Below are positions 50,023-59,209 of a DNA stretch of 64,000 nt, in pieces; position 1 is the first letter of the stretch, and each line of letters starts with the position of its first letter. Source of the DNA: Bacteroidota bacterium (GTDB taxonomy: Bacteria; Bacteroidota; Ignavibacteria; Kryptoniales; JAKASW01); NCBI GenBank assembly GCA_021811615.1, contig JAJZNW010000031.1, positions 1 through 64,000 of the forward strand. Direction: 5' to 3'. A program made the position numbers and the translations under genes. A model generated the notes under the pieces. It had not been told where the DNA came from and searched no databases. It worked only from the letters and a program-made list of their open reading frames with translations.

Positions 50023-50681
50023 GAAACACCATCCATAAGTTCAAACCTTTTGTCAAGCAGCAAAGTGGTCCACCTCGGAATCAGAAGGATGTGAAAAACT
50101 AAGATCGCTGAAACAAGCAATGCGAGACATACGAGAGGCTGAATGATCGCCGAGATGACGAATGCAAATGTAAAGAGACCGATGATAATACCTGAAAACA
50201 GGAAAGTGAGAATGTCATACTCTTCGGGAGCGGTCCATTCTAAGACGAACAGATTGCGCGTGAAGATTGCAGCGAACGAAATATAGACAGAATACATCAA
50301 ACTCCTGATAAGAACGATGAAAGGAAGTCTGAACCAGATGAACGAGAACCATGAAATCACAATGGTGAACAGCAGGACGACAATTATCCCAGAGTAGTTC
50401 TTAACTATCACAAATTCTCTATAGTCAATTGGAAGCGGAGAGACTTCTCTAAGGGTTATTCCCAGAGACCGATAGTGTTGTCTTAGTGTAGAACTCAATA
50501 CGATTGCGGTCACGAAGCTCAGCGAAATCGGGTTTCGTATTGCGATTTGGGTTACGTTTCGGGAGTGTGTATAGTGGGCTAACAGGGCCACAGCTACCGG
50601 AATGAGGGCGGCTGCCAATAGTATTCGATCTTGCCGGTTCAGCAGACGCACGTCAAGAAGGATTGGCTGAAAAATCAACAC
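50019..50681 (-). CDS. Multi-TM protein, probable ABC permease component
   Basis: 220 aa, several TM segments; overlaps the ATPase start. Confidence 0.7.
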   Translation of the reverse strand: MLIFQPILLDVRLLNRQDRILLAAALIPVAVALLAHYTHSRNVTQIAIRNPISLSFVTAIVLSSTLRQHYRSLGITLREVSPLPIDYREFVIVKNYSGIIVVLLFTIVISWFSFIWFRLPFIVLIRSLMYSVYISFAAIFTRNLFVLEWTAPEEYDILTFLFSGIIIGLFTFAFVISAIIQPLVCLALLVSAILVFHILLIPRWTTLLLDKRFELMDGVS

Positions 50682-50685
50682 CGGA

Positions 50686-51402
50686 TCAATATCCTATCTT
50701 AAGAAGGTTCAGTGCCAAAGAGTACATCGACTTAATCACAGAGGAGATAATTCCGATTCGTAAAAACAGGAACACCATGATAAGGAACAACATGGGGAGT
50801 GTTTGACTGACAATTTTGCCAAACTTCTCTGCTGTCCTGGTAATTACAATTAGCAGGTAAGAGATAAGTGTGTTTTCCATGAGAAGCATCAGCGAGAACA
50901 GCAATGTCAATCTGAGAAGTGAATCGGTGTTATTACAGATGGTGTATACAGCAATTACAAAAAAGGGAAGGAGATAGACCAGTATCCTGGAATCCGTAAG
51001 CAACACAAAGAACACAGTGCCGAAATATCTTGGTTTGGACAGTGGGTACAACTTCATTCTTCTGGGCGATATCACAGTGTCAAAGCTCGCCCTTGCGGTA
51101 GTGTTGATTACCCAAGCTCCAAAGAAAATGACGAGGAGCAAATCCATGCTGTACGCGATGTTTCTCTCGAGCAGGTTAGCCGGAGACAACAGAAAAGCCA
51201 TTGCGACCAGCGTTGCATTTAAGACCCCTAATAACAAATTTATTATTACTATGCTTCCGCGATTTCTTTTCAGAACGGCTACATATAGACCTCGCAAAAC
51301 AACCAGGTTGTTGCGATGAGTTATTTCACTCGGTATAGAAGGCATTTTGCTCTTTAGGGTTAGATCAAACTCACTTATTACATCGGAGTTCAAGCAAACC
51401 AA
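50686..51402 (-). CDS. Multi-TM protein, probable ABC permease component
   Basis: 238 aa, several TM segments; adjacent to the preceding gene. Confidence 0.7.
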   Translation of the reverse strand: MVCLNSDVISEFDLTLKSKMPSIPSEITHRNNLVVLRGLYVAVLKRNRGSIVIINLLLGVLNATLVAMAFLLSPANLLERNIAYSMDLLLVIFFGAWVINTTARASFDTVISPRRMKLYPLSKPRYFGTVFFVLLTDSRILVYLLPFFVIAVYTICNNTDSLLRLTLLFSLMLLMENTLISYLLIVITRTAEKFGKIVSQTLPMLFLIMVFLFLRIGIISSVIKSMYSLALNLLKIGY

Positions 51403-51446
51403 ATCTATGCTTGAACTCCTGCAACGGCAGATGCTACCAGATTACT

Positions 51447-51746
51447 TCAGAGCGGTTGCGGAATACACGCGGCCGCTATTCCCGTACCTGCTTGGGCTAC
51501 TATGACTCCAAATAGAACCCATCCAACAGGGCCTGAAAGTCCTGCTGCTATCAATCCTAGCCCTTCACCGGCTAGTCCAAGTGCGCATGCGAGGGTTCCT
51601 CCAGTCACAGCTGCCAAAGTGGCGCTGGATAGCACATGCGAGTCTAATGTGGTTTGCGCTGATCTTGCTGGCGTAAGAGGTGTGGCCGACGCCAAGACTG
51701 TAAGTGCCAGCGACAAAAGCAGTGTTAGGCTGATTACCTTTCTCAT
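51447..51746 (-). CDS. Candidate bacteriocin-like precursor with Sec-like signal and double-glycine leader
   Basis: SD GAGG then MRKVISLTLLLSLALTVLASATPLTPARSAQTTLDSHVLSSATLAAVTGG|TLACALGLAGEGLGLIAAGLSGPVGWVLFGVIVAQAGTGIAAACIPQPL*. Confidence 0.7.
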   Translation of the reverse strand: MRKVISLTLLLSLALTVLASATPLTPARSAQTTLDSHVLSSATLAAVTGGTLACALGLAGEGLGLIAAGLSGPVGWVLFGVIVAQAGTGIAAACIPQPL

Positions 51747-51921
51747 ATTTACCTCAACGTTCATGGTGTTTTTGTTTGGTTAATTAATTCTTGCTCACTG
51801 CGGCCTGCCTGTCTTTCGCAGACCTGGAAAGCACGGTGCGGCGGCCGAACCGCATCATACTTCCCGCATCCGCAATCGACAGTCCAGTGAGCGAGTTGTG
51901 TGCACACAAAACTCATCGCTT

Positions 51922-52539
51922 CTACTTTATCCTCGTGATCTTGAAAATCAAAGTCTGTCCGTTCCATATCTTTCTGAAATCGGCGAGGCTCATTTCTATC
52001 CTCCCGAGAGAGGGGTCCGATAGTATGACATTCCCGTCCTTCGTGACACTGTCCGCCACCACGAAATGATCGCCATGGACGAATACGATTGCCGGCATCG
52101 GCGCCTTGACGAAGTCGGCTAAAGTATACGTCCAACCCTCTGCGCCGAGCCCCCTGGTCTCAGCCATCTCTTTGAGTGAGAGCATGCTTGATCCTTTTGC
52201 TGTAAGCCCGACATGTCTGTCGATCCCGGATAGGGTTGAACGTATGCCGAAGTGGTCGAAAATCATCTTCAGCGATGCCGGCCCGCAATTGTTTGACATC
52301 GTCTGCATGGTCACCCCTTTTGTGCCGAGGTATTTCGCGCCCATCCACCACGTCTCTGCCCTTCTGAGTGCGGCAGGTGAACTCGTGATGTATACCGTAC
52401 CGACCAGGCCCGCGGCAAGGAAGAGCAATAGCGTCAAACCCGCAAAGGCGATGACTTTTCTACTTTTCGAAGATGCGAGCCTTTCCGACATTACGGCAAA
52501 AAACTCCTCTTTAGGTTTTTCATCGCACCCAGCTTTCAA
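51922..52539 (-). CDS. Stand-alone membrane-anchored C39-family (double-glycine) cysteine peptidase
   Basis: SSKSRKVIAFAGLTLLLFLAAGLVGTVYI TM; MQTMSNNCGPASLKMIFDHFGI (Cys motif), VFVHGDHFVVADSV (His), LSDPSLGRIEM (Asp). Confidence 0.87.
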   Translation of the reverse strand: MKAGCDEKPKEEFFAVMSERLASSKSRKVIAFAGLTLLLFLAAGLVGTVYITSSPAALRRAETWWMGAKYLGTKGVTMQTMSNNCGPASLKMIFDHFGIRSTLSGIDRHVGLTAKGSSMLSLKEMAETRGLGAEGWTYTLADFVKAPMPAIVFVHGDHFVVADSVTKDGNVILSDPSLGRIEMSLADFRKIWNGQTLIFKITRIK

Positions 52540-53105
52540 TTCGCATAATGCTTTGTAAATGATTCTATGGACCGATCCAGAATCTCCGTCTTTACCTCCC
52601 CGAATACTTCGTTCCTGAGGATGAGATTGCTGTCTGCGAAAAGCGTAACCGGGACGAGGGTAATTCTGAATGCCTTTTCAATTTCCGCGCTGTTTCCCAC
52701 GTATACCGGGAACGACACGCCGCTCGCCGCAACTAGAGCTTCCGTCGTATCCGGTCGGCTCACCGATATCCCGACAAAGCGAAGTGCATCTTCGTACTTC
52801 AGCTTCATTCGGTTGAATTCCGACAGCATAGCGATGCAGTGAGGACACCTCGCGCTGAAGACTAAGACGACAGTGGCATTGTCCCGTAGACTTCGGGTAG
52901 TGGTTGGCTTTCCGGCAAGATTTCTAAGACCGATTAACGGGATGCGTGTTCCGATCCGTAGGGGTGTGGCATCTACGCTATTGTGGAGATAAGTCAGGAG
53001 AATGACTGGTATCGTGATTATTACGACTAACCCAGCCAGCGCGATCCACTTTTTTATGAGCCTTTTTTTCACGTCGGCTCCGCACGCATGTTCAGCCAGC
53101 ATCAC
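52536..53105 (-). CDS. Membrane-anchored thioredoxin-like (TlpA/AhpC-TSA) protein
   Basis: TM IALAGLVVIITIPVILLTYL; RIGTRIPLIGLRNLAGKPTTTRSLRDNATVVLVFSARCPHCIAMLSEFNRM (CPHC). Confidence 0.88.
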   Translation of the reverse strand: MMLAEHACGADVKKRLIKKWIALAGLVVIITIPVILLTYLHNSVDATPLRIGTRIPLIGLRNLAGKPTTTRSLRDNATVVLVFSARCPHCIAMLSEFNRMKLKYEDALRFVGISVSRPDTTEALVAASGVSFPVYVGNSAEIEKAFRITLVPVTLFADSNLILRNEVFGEVKTEILDRSIESFTKHYAN

Positions 53106-53228
53106 TATGCCTTCCTTCGCAGCTAAGTCTAGCCTGATTCTACGTTCGGATGGCGGTTACCCTGCTTAAATGTCTTCCCTGTCTTCTTGTACTACCGCCA
53201 GCACTTTGCTGTACTATCTCTTTTCAGG

Positions 53229-53257
53229 ATTATAGCTCGTTCGTTTTAATATGTCAA
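53229..53257 (-). promoter_or_regulatory. Consensus sigma70-type promoter
   Basis: Minus strand TTGACA-TATTAAAACGAACGAGC(17)-TATAAT, about 120 nt upstream of the thioredoxin-like gene. Confidence 0.85.
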
Positions 53258-53501
53258 GAGGCCAGGGCAAATTTCTTACGGTGAAACTTAAGATCCCCTT
53301 GATGAGGTGATTGTGCCATGATGTCATGAGGATAGTAGGCTTGCAAGCTCAGATTGTTTTTGCAAAGCAATCTAATTATCATGGTTCAGATGAACCGGGA
53401 ATGCCTCCCGTTCAGCGATTCGTCTTTTGTTTCTTAAGCACAAATAGAATCCGAAGGAACACGAAACTCCCTGCCGAACCTTCGGGAAAGGAATTGGCTT
53501 C

Positions 53502-55940
53502 ATGAAAAAGTCTCTTACCCTGCTTTTATCATTTCTTATGCTGGGCGGAATCGCATTTGCCGAAATGTCTGCACCGGCTTCATTCCCCACGATACAGCAA
53601 AAAACCGCCGGGATGAAAAAGTACTCCGGCTTTTTCACGTTCTACTGGGACGCGAAGGAAGGAAAGATCTGGCTGCAGATAGACAGGCTCGACAGCGAGT
53701 TCCTCTTCGTCAACGAGCTCGCGCACGGCGTCGGCTCCAACGACATCGGCCTCGACCGCGGCCAGATTGGAAACGAAAGGATCGTCAAGTTCATCAGGAG
53801 CGGACCGAAGATCCTCATGCTCGAACCCAATCTCAACTTCAGGGCGACAAAAGGCGACGAAGCGGCGAAGGCCGCTGTCCGCGACGCGTTCGCGCAGTCT
53901 GTCCTTTGGGGATTCAAGGTCGCTGCCGAGAACGGAGATACGATTCTCGTCGACGCGACGGATTTCTTCCTCCACGACTGGCATCACGTCGACCGCACCC
54001 TTCGCGAGGAGAGCCAGGGCGACTACCGGATCGATCTCAGCCGGTCCGCAATGTTTCTCCCGCGGACGAAGGATTTTCCGGACAATTCTGAGTTCGAGGC
54101 AGTTCTCACCTATAAAGGCACGAACCCCGGCAAGTATGTTATGGAAGTTGTACCGAGCCCGAACTTCATGACCGTCCACGAACATTATTCCTTCGTGAGA
54201 CTTCCGAACGATGGCTACCAGCCGCGCGCTTTCGATCCTCGGGCAGGATACTTCGACGTCGAGTACATGGATTTTTCCGCGCCGCTCGGCTCGACATTAC
54301 ACAAGAGGCTGATCATTCGTCACTGGCTTCAGAAGAAAGATCCCAACGCCGCCGTCAGCGAGCCGGTCAGGCCGCTCGTCTACTACGTCGACAACGGCGC
54401 GCCGAAGGACGTCCGCGATGCGCTCATCGAAGGTGCAAGCTGGTGGAGCAAGGCGTTCGAGGCGGCCGGTTTCAAGAACGCGTTCATCGTGAAGGTACTC
54501 CCAGACAGCGTCGACCCGATGGATATAAGATATAACGTCATACAGTGGGTCGATCGCTACACCAGAGGCTGGTCTTACGGTGCTTCCATCGTCGACCCGC
54601 GCACCGGCGAAATCATAAAAGGTCAGGTTACGCTCGGCGCGCTGAGAGTCAGGCAGGATTATCTCATCGCGGAAGGGCTCCTCGCCCCGTATGCGAAGGG
54701 AAAACATCTTAAGGAGTTGATACACCAGTTCGTACTCGCGAGGATACGCCAGCTCGCCGCGCACGAAACGGGACACACGCTCGGTCTCTGCCACAACTTC
54801 GCCGCGAGTTCGGATCACCGCGCCTCGGTCATGGATTATCCGTATCCGAAGGTCGAGATCAAGGATGGTAAACTCGATCTGTCCGACGCGTACGCCGTGG
54901 GTATCGGCAAATGGGACATCGACGCGATCAAGTACGGTTACGAGGAATTCCCGAACGGTACAAACGAGAAAGAAGCGCTGGATAAGATTATCGAGGAGCG
55001 GATAAAGAGCGGAATTCCCTTCCTGTCCGATGAAGCCGCTCGTCCTGCCGGGAGCGCGAGTCCGATAGCGCATCTCTGGGACAACGGCTCGAACGCGGTG
55101 ACGGAGCTCGATCATGTCATGCAGGTCCGCGCGATCGCGCTGAAGAATTTCGGCGAGGACAACATACAGACCGGCCGCCCGCTCGCACATCTCGAGGACG
55201 TGCTCGTGCCGATATATATGTTTCAGCGATACCAGGTCGTCGCGGCTTCCAAGGTTCTCGGCGGTCTTACATACACATACGCGGTTAGAGGCGACGGACA
55301 AACTCCGACTACCATGGTACCGCCCGCGGAACAGAGGAGCGCGCTCACGGCATTGTTGAACACGATAAAGCCGGACGTACTCGCGCTGCCGGAGAGCCTG
55401 CTGAAGATCATTCCGCCTCAGCCCGACGGCTACATGCGTACCAGAGAGGACTTCAAGGGAAAGACCGGAGTGACATTCGACGCGCTTGCGCCGGCGAGAG
55501 CCGCGGCACAGCTGACGGTCAGCCAGATACTCAACCCTGAGCGTGACCTGCGCCTTATCGAGTATCACTCGGAGAATCCGGAATACCCCGGCTTGAATGA
55601 AGTCATAAGCGATCTTCTCAGTTCCACCTGGAAGTCGGATCCCGGAACCGGCTATCTTGCTGCGATACATCGAACGGTCGACAACGTCGTCCTCTACAAT
55701 CTCATGCGGCTGGCCGAAAACCCGGAGGCGCCGGAACAGGTGAGAGGAATCGCATACTACTATGTCAACGGGCTGAAAGAGTGGATTCAAACTCAGGTGA
55801 ACGACGTCAAAGACCAGGATCTGAAGGACCAGTACGTGTACGCGCTCTGGCAGATCGGTCAATTCCAGGAACATCCGGAAAAATTCAAGGTGCCTGCGCC
55901 CGTGGTTCTGCCGCCCGGCGATCCGATAGGAGAGAAATGA
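53502..55940 (+). CDS. Secreted zinc-dependent metalloprotease (DUF5117/DUF5118 family)
   Basis: Signal peptide; RQLAAHETGHTLGLCHNFAASSDHRASVMDYPYPK (HExxHxxGxxH). Confidence 0.93.
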   Translation: MKKSLTLLLSFLMLGGIAFAEMSAPASFPTIQQKTAGMKKYSGFFTFYWDAKEGKIWLQIDRLDSEFLFVNELAHGVGSNDIGLDRGQIGNERIVKFIRSGPKILMLEPNLNFRATKGDEAAKAAVRDAFAQSVLWGFKVAAENGDTILVDATDFFLHDWHHVDRTLREESQGDYRIDLSRSAMFLPRTKDFPDNSEFEAVLTYKGTNPGKYVMEVVPSPNFMTVHEHYSFVRLPNDGYQPRAFDPRAGYFDVEYMDFSAPLGSTLHKRLIIRHWLQKKDPNAAVSEPVRPLVYYVDNGAPKDVRDALIEGASWWSKAFEAAGFKNAFIVKVLPDSVDPMDIRYNVIQWVDRYTRGWSYGASIVDPRTGEIIKGQVTLGALRVRQDYLIAEGLLAPYAKGKHLKELIHQFVLARIRQLAAHETGHTLGLCHNFAASSDHRASVMDYPYPKVEIKDGKLDLSDAYAVGIGKWDIDAIKYGYEEFPNGTNEKEALDKIIEERIKSGIPFLSDEAARPAGSASPIAHLWDNGSNAVTELDHVMQVRAIALKNFGEDNIQTGRPLAHLEDVLVPIYMFQRYQVVAASKVLGGLTYTYAVRGDGQTPTTMVPPAEQRSALTALLNTIKPDVLALPESLLKIIPPQPDGYMRTREDFKGKTGVTFDALAPARAAAQLTVSQILNPERDLRLIEYHSENPEYPGLNEVISDLLSSTWKSDPGTGYLAAIHRTVDNVVLYNLMRLAENPEAPEQVRGIAYYYVNGLKEWIQTQVNDVKDQDLKDQYVYALWQIGQFQEHPEKFKVPAPVVLPPGDPIGEK

Positions 55941-55948
55941 CAGAATCA

Positions 55949-55970
55949 GCCCCGGCTTTTACGCCGGGGC
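55949..55970. repeat. REP-like palindrome
   Basis: GCCCCGGC TTTTAC GCCGGGGC. Confidence 0.7.
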
Positions 55971-56044
55971 AAGCCGCAACACGTGTAATCCCTCGAAGGT
56001 TTGCACGTGTTATTCTTTCGGCGTAATTTTCTTCCGAGAGAAGG

Positions 56045-56314
56045 ATGAACAGGAAGGGCAACATGAATACGAAACTCACGCTGACTATCGAGAAATCGAC
56101 CATAAGAAAGGCAAAACTGTACGCGAGGAAGAAAGGCAAAAGCCTTTCGGGCATCGTTCAGAATTACCTGGAGATAGTCGCAAGAGATTCCAACGAGACA
56201 GATATAGAGCTCACTCCAATTGTGCGTTCCTTGAAGGGCGCTTTCACCGCGCCGGCGGATTTCGATTACAGGAAAGCGTTGTCGGGAGAGTTGTCCAAGA
56301 AGTACCGCCGATGA
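56045..56314 (+). CDS. DUF6364-like antitoxin of a VapBC-type module
   Basis: KLTLTIEKSTIRKAKLYARKKGKSLSGIVQNYLE; stop overlaps the downstream PIN gene start. Confidence 0.82.
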   Translation: MNRKGNMNTKLTLTIEKSTIRKAKLYARKKGKSLSGIVQNYLEIVARDSNETDIELTPIVRSLKGAFTAPADFDYRKALSGELSKKYRR

Positions 56315-56733
56315 TTAACGTCCTGATAGATACGGACGTCATTCTGGATTTCTTTTTCGATCGAAAGCCGTTTTCGGAAGACGCCGCAAAGATTCTTACT
56401 CTGTGCGAGTCGAAGAACGTGCACGGGTACGTTACACCGGTGAGCTGCAGCAACATCTATTACCTGCTTCGACGTACAGCGCCGCACGGAAAAGTATTGG
56501 AGAAGATAAAGCAGCTGCTGATGATAACGGATGTGCTGCAGATGGACAGAAACGTGGTAATCCACGCGCTCAATTCGGGATTCTCTGATTTTGAAGACGG
56601 CCTCCAGTATGCTGCAGCAGTTGACAACGGCGGTGTGAGCGCTATTATCACCCGCAATGTGTCTGATTACAAGAAGAGCAAGATACCGGTGATGACACCT
56701 GACAGCTTTGTCAGGTCCAGAGGAGAATACTAG
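56311..56733 (+). CDS. PIN-domain toxin (VapC-like)
   Basis: MINVLIDTDVILDFFFDRKPFSEDAAKIL...SGFSDFEDGLQYAAAVDNGGVSAIITRNVSDYKKSKIPVMTPDSFV. Confidence 0.9.
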   Translation: MINVLIDTDVILDFFFDRKPFSEDAAKILTLCESKNVHGYVTPVSCSNIYYLLRRTAPHGKVLEKIKQLLMITDVLQMDRNVVIHALNSGFSDFEDGLQYAAAVDNGGVSAIITRNVSDYKKSKIPVMTPDSFVRSRGEY

Positions 56734-56765
56734 GACGGGTTGTTGACCGACGAAAACTTTCAATA

Positions 56766-57557
56766 CTAAAGGAGCCAGTCGATTACTTCGGGATCGTCGT
56801 TACTATCTTTTCTGGTAATATTCACGAATATCTCCTCCAGCGAACCGTAAGTCTCTTTCGTGATTTCATCTTTGATTCTGGTCCGTAGTTCTGCCGTTTT
56901 CGAACGGAAGACCACGCGTCCCCTGTCGATGATCGCCACCTCATCAGTCAGGTCTTCGATGAACGAAAGTATGTGAGAGGTGATCAGTATCGTCTTCCCG
57001 CTCTCCTGCATTTTCATCAGGATTTTCTTCACCTTCACCGCTGAGAGCGCATCCAGCCCGTCGAACGGCTCGTCCAGAACGATCAGCTTCGGGTTGTGAA
57101 TCAGGATGGAGGCGAGCGCGAGCTTCTTCCGCATTCCCTTCGAGTATTCCTCGATCAGCATCCACCTGTGAGATTCCAGCCCGAAGTATTCGAAGAGTAT
57201 GTCCATCCTTTCCTCTATCGCGGCGCGGTCGAGGCCGTAAATCTCTCCGACGAACCGAAGATGTTCCTCGCCGCTCAGGTACACGAAGAGGTCCGCCGTG
57301 TTCTCGAAGAGGACTCCCATGTCTTTCTTTATCGCGATCCCGTCGAGTTTCAGATCCTTCCCGAATACCCTTATGGATCCGCTGTCCGGCACGAGGAGGT
57401 CGGCGATGCAGTTTATCGTGGTCGTTTTTCCCGCCCCGTTCGGACCGATCAGCCCGAAGATCGTCCCTTCCGGGATTTTCAGATTCAGATTGTCGAGAGC
57501 CACCAGGTTTCCAAAGGTCCTGTCGACAGAATCGATCTCGATAATATCTACCGGCAT
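56766..57557 (-). CDS. ABC transporter ATP-binding protein, paralogue of 49237-50022
   Basis: FGLIGPNGAGKTTTINCIADLLVPDSGSI...YSKGMRKKLALASILIHNPKLIVLDEPFDGLD; C-terminal IKDEITKETYGSLEEIFV...DWLL. Confidence 0.95.
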   Translation of the reverse strand: MPVDIIEIDSVDRTFGNLVALDNLNLKIPEGTIFGLIGPNGAGKTTTINCIADLLVPDSGSIRVFGKDLKLDGIAIKKDMGVLFENTADLFVYLSGEEHLRFVGEIYGLDRAAIEERMDILFEYFGLESHRWMLIEEYSKGMRKKLALASILIHNPKLIVLDEPFDGLDALSAVKVKKILMKMQESGKTILITSHILSFIEDLTDEVAIIDRGRVVFRSKTAELRTRIKDEITKETYGSLEEIFVNITRKDSNDDPEVIDWLL

Positions 57558-59209
57558 TTTGCTATCACCCTTTCTTTCCGGTTAAAAAGAATATGCCCGA
57601 TGCTGTTTTCGAATCTTGCCCGAAATCGAAGAAAGAGTAAACCCAGAATTACCTCGGCGAACATGCCCGCAATTTGTGCCGGAAGGTTCCGGTTCAGATT
57701 CATCATCAGAAACATCGCAGCTCCGAAAGCTCCGGCGACAGGAAGGGAGACTATTAATGAATATGCCGAGGCGTCGATTTGCCCCACCGCCGCCGAGAAA
57801 CGGAAAGGGACAGGCTTTACGAAATAGACCGATAGAAGAAGTCCTGTTTCGATCAGAGCAAACCCGGCAAGGAGCATCATCGTGCCGAGGACGATGGATG
57901 AAATCGCGTCGTCCTTCAGCAGCATTGCCAGCGCGAAGAACATGATTCCACCGAGCAATGCCATGTATCCCGCCACGGTTCTCTTCGAACTGAGAATTGC
58001 CGCGGTGCCGACCGGCCGGATGAAGTAATTAACGATCCCGTGATAATCATTGCTGAAGACGGAGCCCGAATACGATATCAAAACGACTGTTTGTATCCAG
58101 TACACCAGGAGGAGAACGGCGCCACCGTGGAACGCGCTGAACCCGGTTCGATGAGAATTCAGGAGAAAGTACGCCGGAAGATAGACCCAGAAGAAAAGCA
58201 GTATCGGTGTCCGGACCATGTTACGCGAAGAACGCAGGGCGTATATGATGTTCTTCTTCGCGAGAGGACTTAACCGCAGCGGCGCTACCCAGCCGGGAAA
58301 AGGGCGGCGTCCGTTCCTGCTTTCCGGGGAAGAGCGGGAGAACATTCGCCTCTTCAACGCCGGCGCTGTTCGGACACTCAACCAGGCCGCCACGAGATTG
58401 GCCCAGACAAGATAAACAATGGCGAGCGACAGGTAACGGACTTCATGGGAGGAACCGATCGCAAAAATTCCATTTACAAATGCGCCGGACGGAAAGTAAT
58501 CCAGGACACCACTCACCGCCAGGATGTGTCCCCTCGTTGGGATGTATCGACCGAACAGCCTGACAGAGACTAACGCGACCGAGGTAAGCGCGAACATGAA
58601 AGGAGCGAATAATCTTCTCATTCTCCTGGAAGAGGCAATCGCCGTCAGGGTGATTCTTGCGATTAACGAAATGCCGCTCACAAACATGAAGAAGAGGAAA
58701 ACAAGAAGGAGAGTTCCGAGCACTGTGGCGGGAGTGAACGGGTTCTTCGGAAGGAAGCATGCGGCGAAGTAAAGAGGAAGAAAGACCAGGTTGAGCGGTT
58801 CCAGCATGCCGGTTGTGATTTCCATCGAAACCCCTTTCCACGTCTCGATCGGATAATACACAAGCTTGTCGAAGAGGAGAACCCTCGATCCGCCGATGAA
58901 CACGACCGCGAGCACGTTCGAAATGAAGATGAAAAAGAGTACGAGGTCTGTGAGAGGCAGCAGAAGCGACGGGTCGCGTCGCGCCATGAGATTAAGCGCG
59001 GCGAACAGGCCGCTCCCCGCGAGAGCGGAGTACATGGAAATAATGAGCACAAGAACGGCGACGGCAACTTTTCCGACGAAGCTCACGTCGCGGATGGCGT
59101 TCATGAAGATGCTCTTCTTCAGCCGTACCAGGATCGCAGTGGAGCGCGCAAAATCGCCGGTTGTCCGGGTAAATACCCTTAACGAGTCAGCTATCCTTAA
59201 TTCAGGCAT
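57548..59209 (-). CDS. Large multi-TM protein, probable ABC permease
   Basis: From MPELRIADSLRVF; many hydrophobic segments; overlaps the ATPase start. Confidence 0.78.
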   Translation of the reverse strand: MPELRIADSLRVFTRTTGDFARSTAILVRLKKSIFMNAIRDVSFVGKVAVAVLVLIISMYSALAGSGLFAALNLMARRDPSLLLPLTDLVLFFIFISNVLAVVFIGGSRVLLFDKLVYYPIETWKGVSMEITTGMLEPLNLVFLPLYFAACFLPKNPFTPATVLGTLLLVFLFFMFVSGISLIARITLTAIASSRRMRRLFAPFMFALTSVALVSVRLFGRYIPTRGHILAVSGVLDYFPSGAFVNGIFAIGSSHEVRYLSLAIVYLVWANLVAAWLSVRTAPALKRRMFSRSSPESRNGRRPFPGWVAPLRLSPLAKKNIIYALRSSRNMVRTPILLFFWVYLPAYFLLNSHRTGFSAFHGGAVLLLVYWIQTVVLISYSGSVFSNDYHGIVNYFIRPVGTAAILSSKRTVAGYMALLGGIMFFALAMLLKDDAISSIVLGTMMLLAGFALIETGLLLSVYFVKPVPFRFSAAVGQIDASAYSLIVSLPVAGAFGAAMFLMMNLNRNLPAQIAGMFAEVILGLLFLRFRARFENSIGHILFNRKERVIAKCR

